Assembly: GCA_000310025.1 (NCBI GenBank)
Contig: FN649741.1
Span: 7,077,854 to 7,141,853, forward strand
Direction of reading: 5' to 3'
Length of the DNA: 64,000 nt
Source: Ectocarpus siliculosus
Taxonomy: Eukaryota > Sar > Phaeophyceae > Ectocarpales > Ectocarpaceae
The notes beneath the pieces are model-generated. The model saw nothing but the letters and a program-made list of their open reading frames with translations. It did no database searches and was not told the DNA's origin. A program made the translations under genes and the position numbers. This document shows, one piece after another, positions 12,636 to 24,800 of this stretch (its first letter is position 1; each line of letters begins with the position of its first letter).

Positions 12636-14401
12636 GTAAGCCAGGCGATTTGCTGCTTCCCAACACGTTTGGTGAAGAGTTGCTACTCCTCTCTTTTACG
12701 GGTTCACCTGCTACGTTCGGTCGGGTTGTTCGGCAAGCAAGGTCGCCTGCTCTCGCTCAAGCACGCCGAGCGTGTGTGCGCTCGTCTCATTTCGAGCATA
12801 GAGTGGCCAGCATTTGTTTGTCGACATGGTTGCATCTATCAAATCCGGGCCTTTGCTGACGACAAATTTTGTGTGTCCATCTGTCTTGTCTGCCTCTCGC
12901 GCTCTGTCATTTTCCTCGCTGCTTCGCTTGCGTATTCCTGCGCCGGAAAGAGCTGAATGGCTTTTGTTGCCCTACTGCGAAGGGCGACTATCTGGCGTGC
13001 TGCTTCGAGAACTAATGGGCGGCAGTTTATCTGGCCGGCACCCTCGATGTAGCCCTGCCGGCACGGAAGGCGGCCCCCAATCAGCGAGCTTATAGTTGGT
13101 AACCCGATAGACACCCCCCCCGTTGGCGGAGGTGTGTACCATTTTAGGTTCCATATCGCCATGTACAATTTTGTAGCGCAAGGCCACCGGCTTTGTCAGT
13201 CCTCTGCGGCGGGATTTCGAATTCGCTCAACTTTTTCGGTTCATTTGTTGTTGTTGTTGCGGCGATTGTGAGCAGGTCCCGTCGTGGCTAGATTTTGGTT
13301 ATTTTTCAGTAGATATATAGACGAGTCCCTATGTTGTTGCTACTGTTCTTCGCAAGGGGTTGCAGTGGGTCATGAGGCATTCGTTACCGATTTTCTCGTG
13401 GCGTGGGTGAAGCCTGCAGAGGAATGGCAAGCGGATGCCTGTTAAGCCCCACCCACGGAGGCTAACGCCATGGGAGCTGTGCAACGGTTGGTTGCATCAC
13501 AGCGCACGCTTGCCCACGACGCTGCTTTGGCTGTTGAGAACATGCTATAGCTGTGTCGAGTGCACCGCGCAATGTGGTTGAATTTTGGCCGCTCGTCGCG
13601 GTGGGCGGCAGGCGGGAGTAGGGTAGGATGTGTCAAGTCATTTTTGCGGTGAGTTTCCCCCAGTAGTATATTGGTTGCGGTGCATTGGGTTTGTTGTTAT
13701 ATTTTTGTGGAGGGGGGCAGGTTCGTTCGGTGTTGGCTCTCGCTCTAGACGTGCTAACTCCGTGTGCTGTGTGAAAGGATTTAGAGGGGCGGTATCGATA
13801 ACTAATGATACATAGTTGTAAAGAGTGCAGCCGTGGAAGAAGTGGCAGACCACTGCTCTAGTGCGAATTCTCTTTCTGTGCTAAATATCTTTGACGCCGA
13901 TCTCAAAGCTCCTGTGCACGGTAGCGGTATCTAAAGTCGTTCGTTGTTTTGTTGGCGATGATGTTTTTTCGGATTTTGTTGTCCCCATCTCAACATCAAA
14001 CAACCAGGATCCTTGGAGAATCGGATACTTTTGGGACAGGACACCCGAGGAAACACGTGCTCTCGAACGCATCAAACCCAATGTGCAGTGTGACGCCGTT
14101 GCTGCCAACCAGAGATGCGGATGTACAGATGTACAGTGCTGCATATATGTGCTGCGTATGTGATGGTACCAGTCATCCCTCATCGTGGTCGATGATAGCA
14201 TGGGACAAGTCATGCGTACTTAAAAATACCGGTGACGCAGCAACACCCGCTGCAGCCAGGTGGGAAATCAACGCGCTGCTGTATCACACTTTTAATTGTT
14301 TCTCATGCGGGCTGAGAGCACAACTAACCCCCAGGCATCCAAGCAACACCCACAGACCATACACGGCACAAGCGCTCTGCCCCGTTCAGGTCGACGACGA
14401 C
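12636..14401. other. unresolved stretch after the membrane-protein exons
   Basis: The remaining exons of the preceding plus-strand gene should be here, but no segment has both matching phase and a recognisable sequence. One phase-compatible candidate follows an AG at about 13276 and runs to a TAA near 13444, with a cluster of cysteines (CCCYC), but it is weak. The 3' untranslated region of the thioredoxin gene enters from the right. Confidence 0.3.
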
Positions 14402-15792
14402 CTACTGGACCTTCTTGTCGTCTGGAGGAGACGCGCCGCTGCCGTCCTCTTGTTGTTGTCCCACGTGGTCCGCCACCAGTTTTCGAAGCTTGCTCTCCCC
14501 AGACCCTGTGACACTGTCCACCTTGACACCATTCTTAAACACCTGGTAGCATCGGAGCAAGACGAGACGTTGCGCGGCAAGCATATGAGGGAGAGCAATG
14601 AAGGTATTTTCTCTGTTAGCACCTCACAGCAGTTGTTGGTTTGTTTAGCCGTACCGCAAAAACTAAAAGTGCCAAGAGCAGCGTCCTTCGACATTGGCGC
14701 AGCAGCTATTTTGGTCTCTCTCACAAACAACGCAGGCGAGCGCCAGCAACCGTTTCACCGTCACTGACAGGATCGGTCTCTTCTCCCACAAAAGATACCA
14801 CGCATTCTAGAGCGTGTCTTATCTTCACACATGAAACCGGTTGCAGACCGTCCATCACAGCAGGGCGCCGGGGGGCATCCAGCAAACCGCCTCGTGCAAA
14901 GTGCGTACCTACAGCTGTGGTCACATGCGGCGGTACTGGCAGACTCACGTAAAAGGCAGGGATGCTCGTTCCGTCGAAGGTTTCCGGGAGGTTGTCGATG
15001 TCCACCTTCGCGAACACCGCGGCGGCGCCTTTGTTCTCCTTCGCCAAGCCCTCGAAAATGGGGGCCATCGCTCGGCACGGCTTACACCACGACGCCGTGA
15101 AGTCGACCACCAAGAGAGGCTCCGTCCTGTGTGTGGAGGGAGCAGCAAACGGGCGTTAGTTTTGTTGGTCACATGTTGCATACTCCGTACGTACATATAT
15201 TGAGGGCGACTCGACGGCCAAAGGCAGCCAGCTAGTACACATGATGGGGCACGTGCTTGACGGTTGTTCACTAACCTTTTGAGGAAGACTGCAAAGACAG
15301 AGCTGGAGCTAGGTAGAGCTGCTGCGAAGACTACGAAGGAAGGCAATAATAATACCGTGTCTATGGGGCAACACATTTTTTCCTGCCGGGCATGTCATAT
15401 CATGAAAAGTGTATGAATGCCAACCCGGAGGAACCAGTGCTTAGGAAAAGAGTGCAAGCAACACCAACCGGCACGGCGGGCTATTAGCAGGTGTTTCGCT
15501 GTCTCCGTACGACCCCCCCGTCTCACCCATCCCCTTTGTCTTCCTTAAAGAGCGAGTTGCGAAAGAGTTTGCATGAAAGGGCCATTCTACCCTAGCGGCC
15601 CTCTCACCGTTTCAAATCCTTCCAGTGTTGCAACGACTGGACTGTCTTCACATCGCCTGTTCCGTCGTTGCAGCTAGCGTCCGAGCAACATCCCTTGGAA
15701 TAGGAACCGCCTCCGCTAGCTTTGGCATCCAGGTAGGGTAAGTACTTGGCTGTCCGGGCGGTGTACACGAGAAGAAACGGATGACACAACAT
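14402..15792 (-). CDS. thioredoxin
   Basis: Three exons (15792-15608, 15126-14949, 14542-14402) join in phase to 167 aa. The joined protein reads through the thioredoxin fold in order: VKTVQSLQHWKDL (first strand and helix), LVVDFTASWCKPCRAM (active site, with CKPC in place of the usual CGPC), FAKVDIDNLPE, then the cis-proline turn TSIPAFY that joins across the last intron to VFKNGVKVD, and a C-terminal helix followed by an acidic, Gly/Ser-rich tail. All donors are GTGAGA or GTGAGT and all acceptors CAG. The protein should reduce disulfides in target proteins. The N-terminal about 45 residues, with a CC...C segment, are atypical and might include part of another exon. An ATG at 15376 also opens a signal-peptide-like frame but would omit the first strand, so I prefer 15792. 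Confidence 0.88.
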
Positions 15793-15886
15793 TAGGGCAC
15801 GGCGCCACAGAGTAGCCTTTGTAAGTAGGTTTTTGGTGTAAAGTCAACATGTTGGATATAGAAGCACACATACAATCGGGGAGGTT

Positions 15887-15909
15887 GGGTTATAGGGTTA
15901 GGGTTAGGG
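15887..15909 (+). repeat. short interstitial telomere-like repeat
   Basis: The bases read GGGTTATAGGGTTAGGGTTAG and continue GG: two perfect and one altered TTAGGG unit. TTAGGG is a widespread eukaryotic telomere repeat. Such short runs can be scars of repaired breaks or chance. Confidence 0.5.
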
Positions 15910-17339
15910 AATATGGTCTGCGTCCCACCTCCCTGTTCAATATCCTCATAAACATATTAATCGCGCGAAGGTGGCCCCGGCGCCATGAGGTGGGACAGCC
16001 GTAGAAGCTCAAAATGCTGGCAATCGACGAGTTTTGCGCGGCGGAAAAGAAGGAATCGCTATCGCTGTTTGCCACCGTCGTCTGGCGGACTCAGGATTGA
16101 TTGTACACAAGCGGTAAAACAGGTTGCGGGGCAGATGGAAATCAGTGTGGGTCCCAAAGAAAGGTGCTGGACTATACACCATCTGACCCGGCCACATGTT
16201 GACGCAGAAAGATTTCGAACGACCTGTGCGTATACCTTGGTTGTCCCTGGTGTTGACCTCGCGGCGAAACAAGTGCTACCGCTGACCCACCCTGCTGTCG
16301 GGTGGTTGTCAGAACATCGGCGCTTTATCATTCCACTCTCAGATCACTGTACCATGACAGATGGTTGGCGGCGAGAGTGTGCACGCATGGCGAAGGTAAG
16401 CCATATGCCCAGCGAATCAACCAAATGGAATGCTTTAGGACATGTCGATATCAGAAGGCCCTTTTTCGATGTGCGAGGGTCTTACTGGGGGTGACGCCGA
16501 ATGGATGAGGCGAGAGAGACTGTCGGACAGACATTGTATTTTAAAATGTGCAAATGAAACTGCCGAAAAGCCTCAAACGGTCTTTTCTCTCCAGCCCCCT
16601 GCTCCCGCCACAGCATGCTTTCGTTTTCGGTGCTTTATTGCGAACCATCTTCTCTACCATGTAGTCTGTCTCGAACTGAGTATTTGCTCCGCGTCTTCGC
16701 GCGAAATCTCGGAAATTGAGCGATAGTTGCACTTTCGGACGCCTGAACGAACCCTGCTAAAGACATGTACCCACTTGTCAGACGTCGGTCCAAACAACAC
16801 TCAAAAGATGTGCTCGAGACTTCGCAAGATTAACTTTTCCAGAGGGAATGAAGTTGAAAGGAACTCCAACGTTTAACTGGTAATCGCCGACACTGAACGA
16901 GAGGGTTATAATTATCCCACACACACGCACCCCAGAGACAAAACAAAATTGTTGGACACAAGGACGAGGGTAAGCGGCGGAACCCTCCGCAGGAAAACGA
17001 TGTTTGATTGTCCCAAGCCTAATGCTGCTGGATGAGCAAGGCGGGCCCAGTAGATGGGCGTGAAAAGATGTTGCGATGGTAAAGTCGTTGACTAGGTTGC
17101 CCTTGTCGAAAAGGGGAAGGAGAGTGAGCATTAGGTGGCGAACACCCGCTCCACACTCCACACCCCAGTGGCAAGGAGCTCAGAACTCGGAACATTTACT
17201 TTCATTAGGAAAAATAAATACACACACGGAAAGACTACGCAACATGCCAAAGATACAGAATACCAGGCACATCAGAAGATACCCCGAAGATCTATGCATT
17301 TTTTTATTTTATTATTATTTATTTTTTTGTCTTCACTTC

Positions 17340-17645
17340 AAATCAGCGCTCACAGCACTAGTGCCGTTTACTCCAACCCGTGGTCTCACAGGAGAGCCCC
17401 TCTCTACCCTCCCCTCCTGCGGTACTTTGCCTTCGATTTTTAATGCGAGAAGAGTTCAGCACTCTCTTCCCTCTGTATGCACACGAACTAGCGCTATCCA
17501 CTAGGCCAGGAGCGGAAGCGAGAGAAAAACTCTCTTTGCAAGAAAAGCTCGCTTACGCCGGGATTCGAACCCCTGACCTGACCTCTAGAAGGATTCGAGG
17601 TAACCAACTATTAATAAATAGACCACCGGGGCGATACGCCCCTTT
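17340..17645 (-). repeat. tRNA-related (SINE-like) repeat
   Basis: On the minus strand this stretch has a near-perfect tRNA B box, GGGGTTCGAATCCCGG (near 17560-17575), and further along an A-box-like GGCCTAGTGGATAGCGC (near 17500). The order B then A means the two belong to different tRNA-like units or a rearranged element. The far end (plus-strand AAATCAGCGCTCACAG at 17339, then CCTCTCT) recurs at 40083-40150, which supports a dispersed element. No intact cloverleaf can be drawn, so it is not a functional tRNA gene. Confidence 0.5.
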
Positions 17646-18877
17646 GAACGGTCACTTTGGCTCCACGGTACAAACCATCGTACGTGAGAAACTACAGCAG
17701 TAGCCTTCGTAAGGATGACATAATCACCTCCACGAACAAACGAAGCGAGTGTCGAGTTGAGACCTACACTTACACCACGAGTTTTCTTCTTCGGAACTGG
17801 GTACGGGTAAGCTTGTGGCCACGGACAGCAGTTTCTTCCCCTTTTGAATATGTAGACAGGCTGAGGATGCTGGGTGTAGAGCCCAGACGTATTTTTTATT
17901 TCATCCGTATGACCCAACGAATCCATCTCTATCGAAGAAAAGAGTCAATGAACCCACATGTAGCGTCAGCGAAAAATCTGTTCTTCCACGATTTTCTACA
18001 CTGCGGTGGAGCCTCTTTGAGACTTGAAAGACGACAAGTAGACGAGACGTGACGACTAGACTAGACTTGCGCAGGACTGCTGTCTCCCGAACTCTTCTAG
18101 AGTGTTAGCACGTCTACTGCTGTACAGGACATCGTGCTATAGTCCAGCCGACACTGCCGCTTGCCGTACTTAGCTCATCGTTCGTTGTAGAGACAATCGT
18201 GTAATGCCTCCCGCGACGAATGCTGCTGCTGTCGCGAGAGCCTACAGCAGCAGTTCTGCGGGTAAAATCGTAAAAACTCCGCTTGGCGCTGGGAACGTTC
18301 ATTACCTAGCGGCGTCTTTCGGAGTACATTGAGCACAGGCTTCAGCAGGAGTAGGAGAAGAGGAAAGAGCGCCGAGACAGGGATGCAGCAAGGTCCGATG
18401 CAGATCATGGTCCAGCCAGCCGATCAAGCAACCGCGGAGGGGTGCCTTGGAGTGTAGCGTGCGTCGAGAGTGCACGAAAAGGTCGAGCGGACCAAAGGTC
18501 TTGCTCTTTCGACGGAGCCCCTTGAAACCCACTGGGTGCAACGGGTGGTCCACGCGAAGAAGGCTTTCCGGCAGTTACAACATAATTTTTTTTAAGTTTG
18601 TTTTCGAACGACCGCCGACGTCGTTCGACGTTTCCCGTTCGCGTACACACAGGTTTTTACGGAATGTCTGCGTTTTGTACCGTAGTCTAAACTGACTGGC
18701 AAAGAGTGCATCCGTGAGATATTTCACGAGTGGTGGCAGGGGGTCATGTTCTGAATGTTATTCCCCCGCCTCGCCGGTACAATTTTGCCTGATCGAGTAT
18801 TTTACAGCTTGCGTCGACTGCTGTCGACTTCGTGCAAGCCCGTGCGTTTGCCTCCTGCTGATAAATGAGCGCTAGCG

Positions 18878-21800
18878 ATGCAATTCGAGCCCGAGGAAAG
18901 CGGCGAAGAGCGCCGTCGACGGCAGAGGGACTATCATGCGTTTCTCGACGCTCAAGTCGAGGCTCGCAGTAGGAAGCCCGCTCCAGAGGATGACCGGACA
19001 GACCCCGCAGGCAACCCCCGGCTCCCGGTCCTCCCGCTTTCGGCAAGGTTGAAGTACCAGCCTAGCCCCGGATCCTATGGCGCGGATTCTTTCACAAACT
19101 TTGCACGGCCGAATGGGAAGGGCCCGGCGGTGGGCGATGGTAGCGGGTGCGGAGTGAGAGGGACGGATCATCGGGCGGAAATCGCTATCCGTGAGGAGCA
19201 CGTCAACCGCATAGAGCAAAGACTCGAGGAAGAGGTTCAGCGGAGACACCTCGTCGAGCGGAATCTAGCAGCCCTTGGTCAGAAGGTAATGTTTCATTGA
19301 ACTTTGTTCGTGTAGCAGAATGGCGATGCTGGGCAAGAGCAGACGGAAGATATCTACAGTACTTTCATCACATATAAGGATATGGGAAGCAACTTCGTAC
19401 ATATCGAGCGGCATGCTCCATGAGTAGAAATCTGTCTTTAATACATCCCCTGTTGCCACGAAAGCGTCCGGCTTGTTAGAGTCGCCGAGGTACACCAACA
19501 CCTGATTGCCAACTGTATGACAATTCTCTTCAACACAGCTGGAGAACTGGATGTCGGACTCTACGGTCAGCTTGAAGTCGCTTGGCGCCAGGGACGAGGT
19601 CGTCACGAAGGTAACACGGTCAGGCGAAGATAGATTGGCTGCAGGGAAATCTCCAGCGTCTGTATCTATCACATGCCTCCGGTAGATGCGGCATCGTGTG
19701 TGTGCATAGAGTAGATAACCTTTCTGGAGGGGACGAGCCTAAAATCCGACGTATTGTCAGGTTCAACTTACTACGGCCAAACCTGCACCTCGTACAGCCT
19801 TGTTGCCTAAGCCGAGAGGGTGCTGCTGCTCGAATGTGTTTCGTCCAGGTTCGAGAACAAACGCGGAGTCTTGATACGGAGCTGGCTCGCATTCGAGAAT
19901 GGCAAAATCGCGTAGATGCCACCCTGTCCCTCGCTCCTAAGGTGAATATCGCTAGCAAAACTACAGAGCACAACCTCCAGTAAACAACATGCAGCTTACC
20001 CTGGGCCATTGGACACATGGGCCGCTACTTGTAGGATCTTCGTCCCCGAAGAACGCAATACAGGCCACGAAAAGCGTACGCCAGCCAGTTCGTAGCCGTG
20101 AAGGGAGACCGGTTGTGGGGTGGATCTATCGTCGACAAGAGGGTTCGATCACTTGGCGCTATAACGCTTTGGGAAGTCCGCGCGGCTGCCTCACACGCAT
20201 CCTCCTTCAGCATCCGTACTGCTGTATCGTTTCTTTAGGTGCAAGAGATGACCCAGCAGCAGGTCAAGGCTCTTGAGGAGGAGGCACGCACCAGAATACA
20301 GGCCGATGAGACGAGGTCTTCTCGGTTTCGCCAAGCGGTTGAACGTGTGTCTGGTGACGTGGAGAACCTTGCCCGTAAGCTAGAAGCTGAGGATAACGGC
20401 ACTCTTCAACGAGTAGCGAAGTTTGAGGTGAGGTTTAAGTGGCGTATCGGGATGTCAAGTAGGTGTTGGGTATGTAGGGTTTTGACGTGCTGAGTTCACT
20501 GGTGCAGCTTACCGCACAACTATACGCGGTTGGCTGATGAAGTGGATGATAGCAAAATATTCTCACAGGAGCCAGACAGTGCGGGCGAAGAACAGTTTTC
20601 ACGACGCGCCGCAACTTGCCGTATCATTATCTGCGAAGCATCGTGGGAGCATACGCTCTCAATGTGCCGTTTTGTGAGCGAACAATAGTACACGCGAGGA
20701 TACCACAGCAGCACTTATTCCTTCGTGTTACGACACAACGCAGGCTGCGTTCAAGGGAGAAGCGAAGGGTGCGAGAGAAGCGACCAAGCAGCTGGTAGCC
20801 CAGGTCCAGGCGTTGGACGCAGACGTTGCTGGGTCGGAAAGGAAAATGAGCTCGCTGTTGCAATCGTTGCGGCAGATCGAAAGCCGGCAACGCGAGCAAC
20901 TTTCGGTCGCAGCAGAAGCAAGAAAAGCAACAGATGGGACGGAGCAGTTGCGCGAGCAAGTCCGTACATTGAGCGCAGCGGTGTCTGGGTCGGACAGTAA
21001 GATGAACTCGCTCCTTCAGGCGCTTCAGGCGCTTGAAAAACGGCAGCAAGATCAGCACTCTGTTGGGAACGCGAGAAAAGAGGAGAAGGTGTCGAAACAG
21101 CAAATTCAGGTGAGGGGTGGGCGGCGCATGAACGTATGAATGACTATGATCTACATGACATGCATTCGAGAGGCAACACGTCGCGTGTTCCCGAACGATG
21201 TTCTTGTGTATGTATCTAGAGTTGCGTATCCCATGCCCCCAAGACTGCAAGTGAGACCGAGGTATAACGATATGACGCTACCGTGGCCGCACTTTCGGAT
21301 TTCTGTGACCGAATGCAGGAGTCGTTGATGGCCGCTACGAGCGTCAAGCTAGATCTTTTGAGGTCGTCTCTCGCTGATGAGGTAAGCGCAGAGTACACAA
21401 ATCGGCGGGTTCGTTGAGCTGCGGCCATACCTCCATCTCTTTCGCTCAACGTGCACGATGAACCGCTGTGTGGGCCCAACAACAGCGTGGAGGACTACCC
21501 GCCTTTACCCCGTCTTGAACCCAACACTCGCAGAGATAGGGCCAACCACAGGCGATCAAGTGACGACAACCGAGTTTTTCAAACTTTCAAAACTCAGATG
21601 CCGCCAGTATATCAGCGTTTGGTTGAAAAACTTCCTTCTCTTGGTGTCATGGCGCAGCTGTCCGGTATGATGGGAGACATCGCAAAGCGAGCTGTGGAAA
21701 GCACCAACGTGCCACAGCTGATGGCAGCCCTACGAGGTCGAGTGGAGCATACAGAGGAGCGACTGAACAACATGGCAGACAAAAGTTTCAGGGCCATGGA

Positions 21801-24800
21801 AGATGAGCTTTCCGGTGTACGCACTGAGGTACGATTGAGCGCCAATGGACATCCGCTCCCCGGCAGTTGGAACGCGTTTCTCGTTTGATGATATAGTTTG
21901 GTAGGTGGTTTTCCATGGTCCTTCGACAATACAGAGAACCTCTGGCCGTACGGTACATAAAACTTAGCCGGCAATGGTGTGATGACCGTCGAGGCTCGCC
22001 TAGCAGGTCAATCAAGGTTATCTGCGCCGCCGTGACTAAATAGTACGCAATGCCCTTGTCTTCACCAGGTGACACGGCTAGAGGGTCGAATCGATACCGG
22101 CCCAATCGCCGCTGGGCTGAAGGTCTTATCTGTCAGCACAAAGGAAGCGCAAGCTGCAACCCAGAGTCAACTGACGGAGCTCCAGGTGAATATGAACCAT
22201 TCGTGGAATGCGGGGAAAAGTAGGTCGCGACCAGGGCCCAGGAAGTGGCCGACAAGGCCCATTCTCGTTTTATCTATGCGCTACATAGACTCAGTAGAAG
22301 AGAGCTGTTGGGGTCGACAGTAATGATCTTTGAGAGATCGACCCCGGCAGAAAAGTATTCCGTGATAAAGAAGAAACACCTCTAATAGTCGGGAGATACA
22401 CGAGCGCATCTGACTTATAGAAGTCTCTCACGGCTGACTAGTCCTGTCTTCGTATCGTCACGTCCACCACGGAAGGCCTCCAGAGCACATGACATCGTTC
22501 TACAACAGAGGTATCCACGACGAAACAAAATTCCTTCGCTTTCGGTCCCAACATACACGCCCACATATTTTTTAGCATACCAGATGGTACCAACTAGACT
22601 AAAACAGGAGCCGCTGTGCCAAAGAAGGCAAGCAGTCTGACCGACTCCACGTTCTTACCTGTCGCCGAAAGGATGCTCTATCGGCTGAGATAACCGCCAG
22701 AAGGCGAAACGCCGTTCGACTAGCCGAGGCCCAGGCGGCAACGAAGGAGGGAGGGCGGGAGAGCGCAGTTCAGGCAGCGTCAGGACTGCGTGCACGATGT
22801 CTAGAGCTCGAGGAGCTGGTCGCCCGCTTGACACGAGATATCAAGACCGCGCAGGAAGATATCTCATCGCAGGTGAACTTCAGTTGTTGCCACCGTTGTG
22901 CGACCGTCGCAACATGGCTCATGGGACTCTCATGCTTGAGCTTTGTTGCACTCGATGTAACTGTCAGTACGGAGAAGTGCGGGATATTCCCTGCTGTACC
23001 GGAGGCAATCATCAGGGAATAGTGTGTCGAACTCCATGCCTTATCGGTGTCCGTATTCGGAAGCTTCCCGCTCACATCACCAGTGTTCCACCTCTCTCTT
23101 TCTTTTCTAATCAACCAATGTCGTTAAGGCCAGACTATCGGCCAATTTTGGAGTCCTCGATGCCCCTCTATTGCTCATCTCCCTTGTTCTCGTTTGGGTG
23201 CTGCTGCCTTGTACATTTTCCACGACATTGTTGTGATTCGCAGACGCAGACCCAGCTCGCTGCATCCCAAGAGCACAACTCCCGTGCTGTTGGGAAGCTC
23301 GAAGAGAGCTTGGCAGGCGAGTAGATCTCCTCTCAAAGAAGTACGACGACAACATTATCATGTGTCGTGTGTGGTTGTGGTGCAATACTATTGTAGGCGA
23401 GTGTTTCGTATCTTTTCGACCAGATTATTGTTGACACAAGAAACAATAGTGGTTTGAAACGGTGTGCGCTTTCCGTTTCATCTCTGTCGGTGGTCTGGCC
23501 AGCGGAATTCCTCGCGAGATGCGTCCTCTGGGGTGTCCTTGTCGATCAGTCAGCGGGAAAATCGAAGCCTCGATGGAAGGGTAACTTCCGTCAAATCTGG
23601 ACCATTGTGTCTCCCGCCTCCAGCCCTGCGGTCCATATTTTCGAAATGCATCCCCGCTGATGATGAGCGTGGTGGACCGGGCTGTGACGGACGTTTTCTT
23701 TTCGGTTTGTATTAAATCTCAACTGGGGATATCGCCGGATCGATCTGAAGTTAGATGGTTTCACGGTCGTCCGTGCTCGTCACTCATCTCTCAGGGATAA
23801 GGATGCAAATGGCCCAACAGGTCTCTGATGGAGATCGGAACATCGCTAGAGTGACCGCAAGAGTGGACGAGCTCGAAGGGGTTATCACCACAAACAAAGA
23901 CCTGGTGAGCGAGTGTACGCTGGAACGGGTCGTATCGACGCCAATTTTCTTTGCTCCATACAAGGAAGTGGAGCCGCTTGTTGAGGCTGAGGATCGACAT
24001 CTGAAGAAATGCATTGTTTCCAGATTCTGATGAATTCAGTTGGCCCTTCAATGGACATTATATTAGTTGCCCTATGCTCTAAACTACATGGTTCGCGCTG
24101 AGTCCAACGTCTACGACGGGAAATAAATCTTCAGGAAGGCAAGAATACCCTTGCCTTCGTCTTCCACTCCTTTGAGCCTGAGCGCAGCACAGTATATTTT
24201 GTAGAATTATTTCTTGAGGTCTTTGTCACGGTAGGCCCTACCAGGCTGGCATAGGTTGTCAGCCAGAGAGTTATATAGAATGCACCCTTCTCCTGCGTGG
24301 CACGCAGTTGCGAGAGGCGGAAGAGAGAGCTCGAAACGGTCTTGCGGCAATGGAGGCAAAGCGTCAGGAGCAAGCCAAGCAGTTCGCCGACAAGATAGCC
24401 GGCGTCGAGTCGGAGGAGATGGCACGGATACAGGCGATAGAGCTAGCCATGGCAGAACAAGGGAACACCCTCAAGGAAGCCTTCGAGACCGGCCACCGCA
24501 CGAACAAAAGGCGTTCCGACGAGATCTACGCGGAGGTGAAGCGTTTGGAGGGCAGCTTGAGGACGGCGCTGGCGGATGCTCAGGAGGATGAGTCGGAGAG
24601 GGTTAATTCTCTACTCCACCAAGCCCAAGAGCAGGTGAACGCGTCGCTTTTGCGGCCGTCAAATACAACCAGAACCGTCAAATACAACCAGAACCCACAC
24701 GGTCTACTGACAGAGGCGTTCCAAAGATGCGAAGGGGTGTTATCCACCAGGATTCCACAACGGAGTCGTTTGCGGGTTACGGATGCCACGTGACAGCTAT

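Larger units (their letters stand above)
15793..18877. other. intergenic region between thioredoxin and coiled-coil genes
   Basis: About 3.1 kb without a convincing exon. It contains a short interstitial telomere-like run near 15887 and a tRNA-related repeat at 17340-17645. Several 90-170-codon open frames (for example 15985-16494) have no recognisable domain and overlap one another on both strands, so I treat them as chance. The promoters of the thioredoxin gene (left end) and the coiled-coil gene (right end) should lie here. Confidence 0.45.

Noticed and set aside
15272-15376. Alternative first exon for the thioredoxin gene (signal-peptide-like, starting at an ATG at 15376)
   Set aside because: It is in phase with the CKPC exon, but using it would delete the first strand and helix of the fold, which are present in the exon 15792-15608. 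It could still be a rare alternative start.
15887-15909. True telomere
   Set aside because: Only two to three units, flanked by ordinary sequence on both sides.
16778-17161. Several overlapping open frames of 100-140 codons in the thioredoxin to coiled-coil interval
   Set aside because: Open on both strands at once, no domain and no splice-linked partner.
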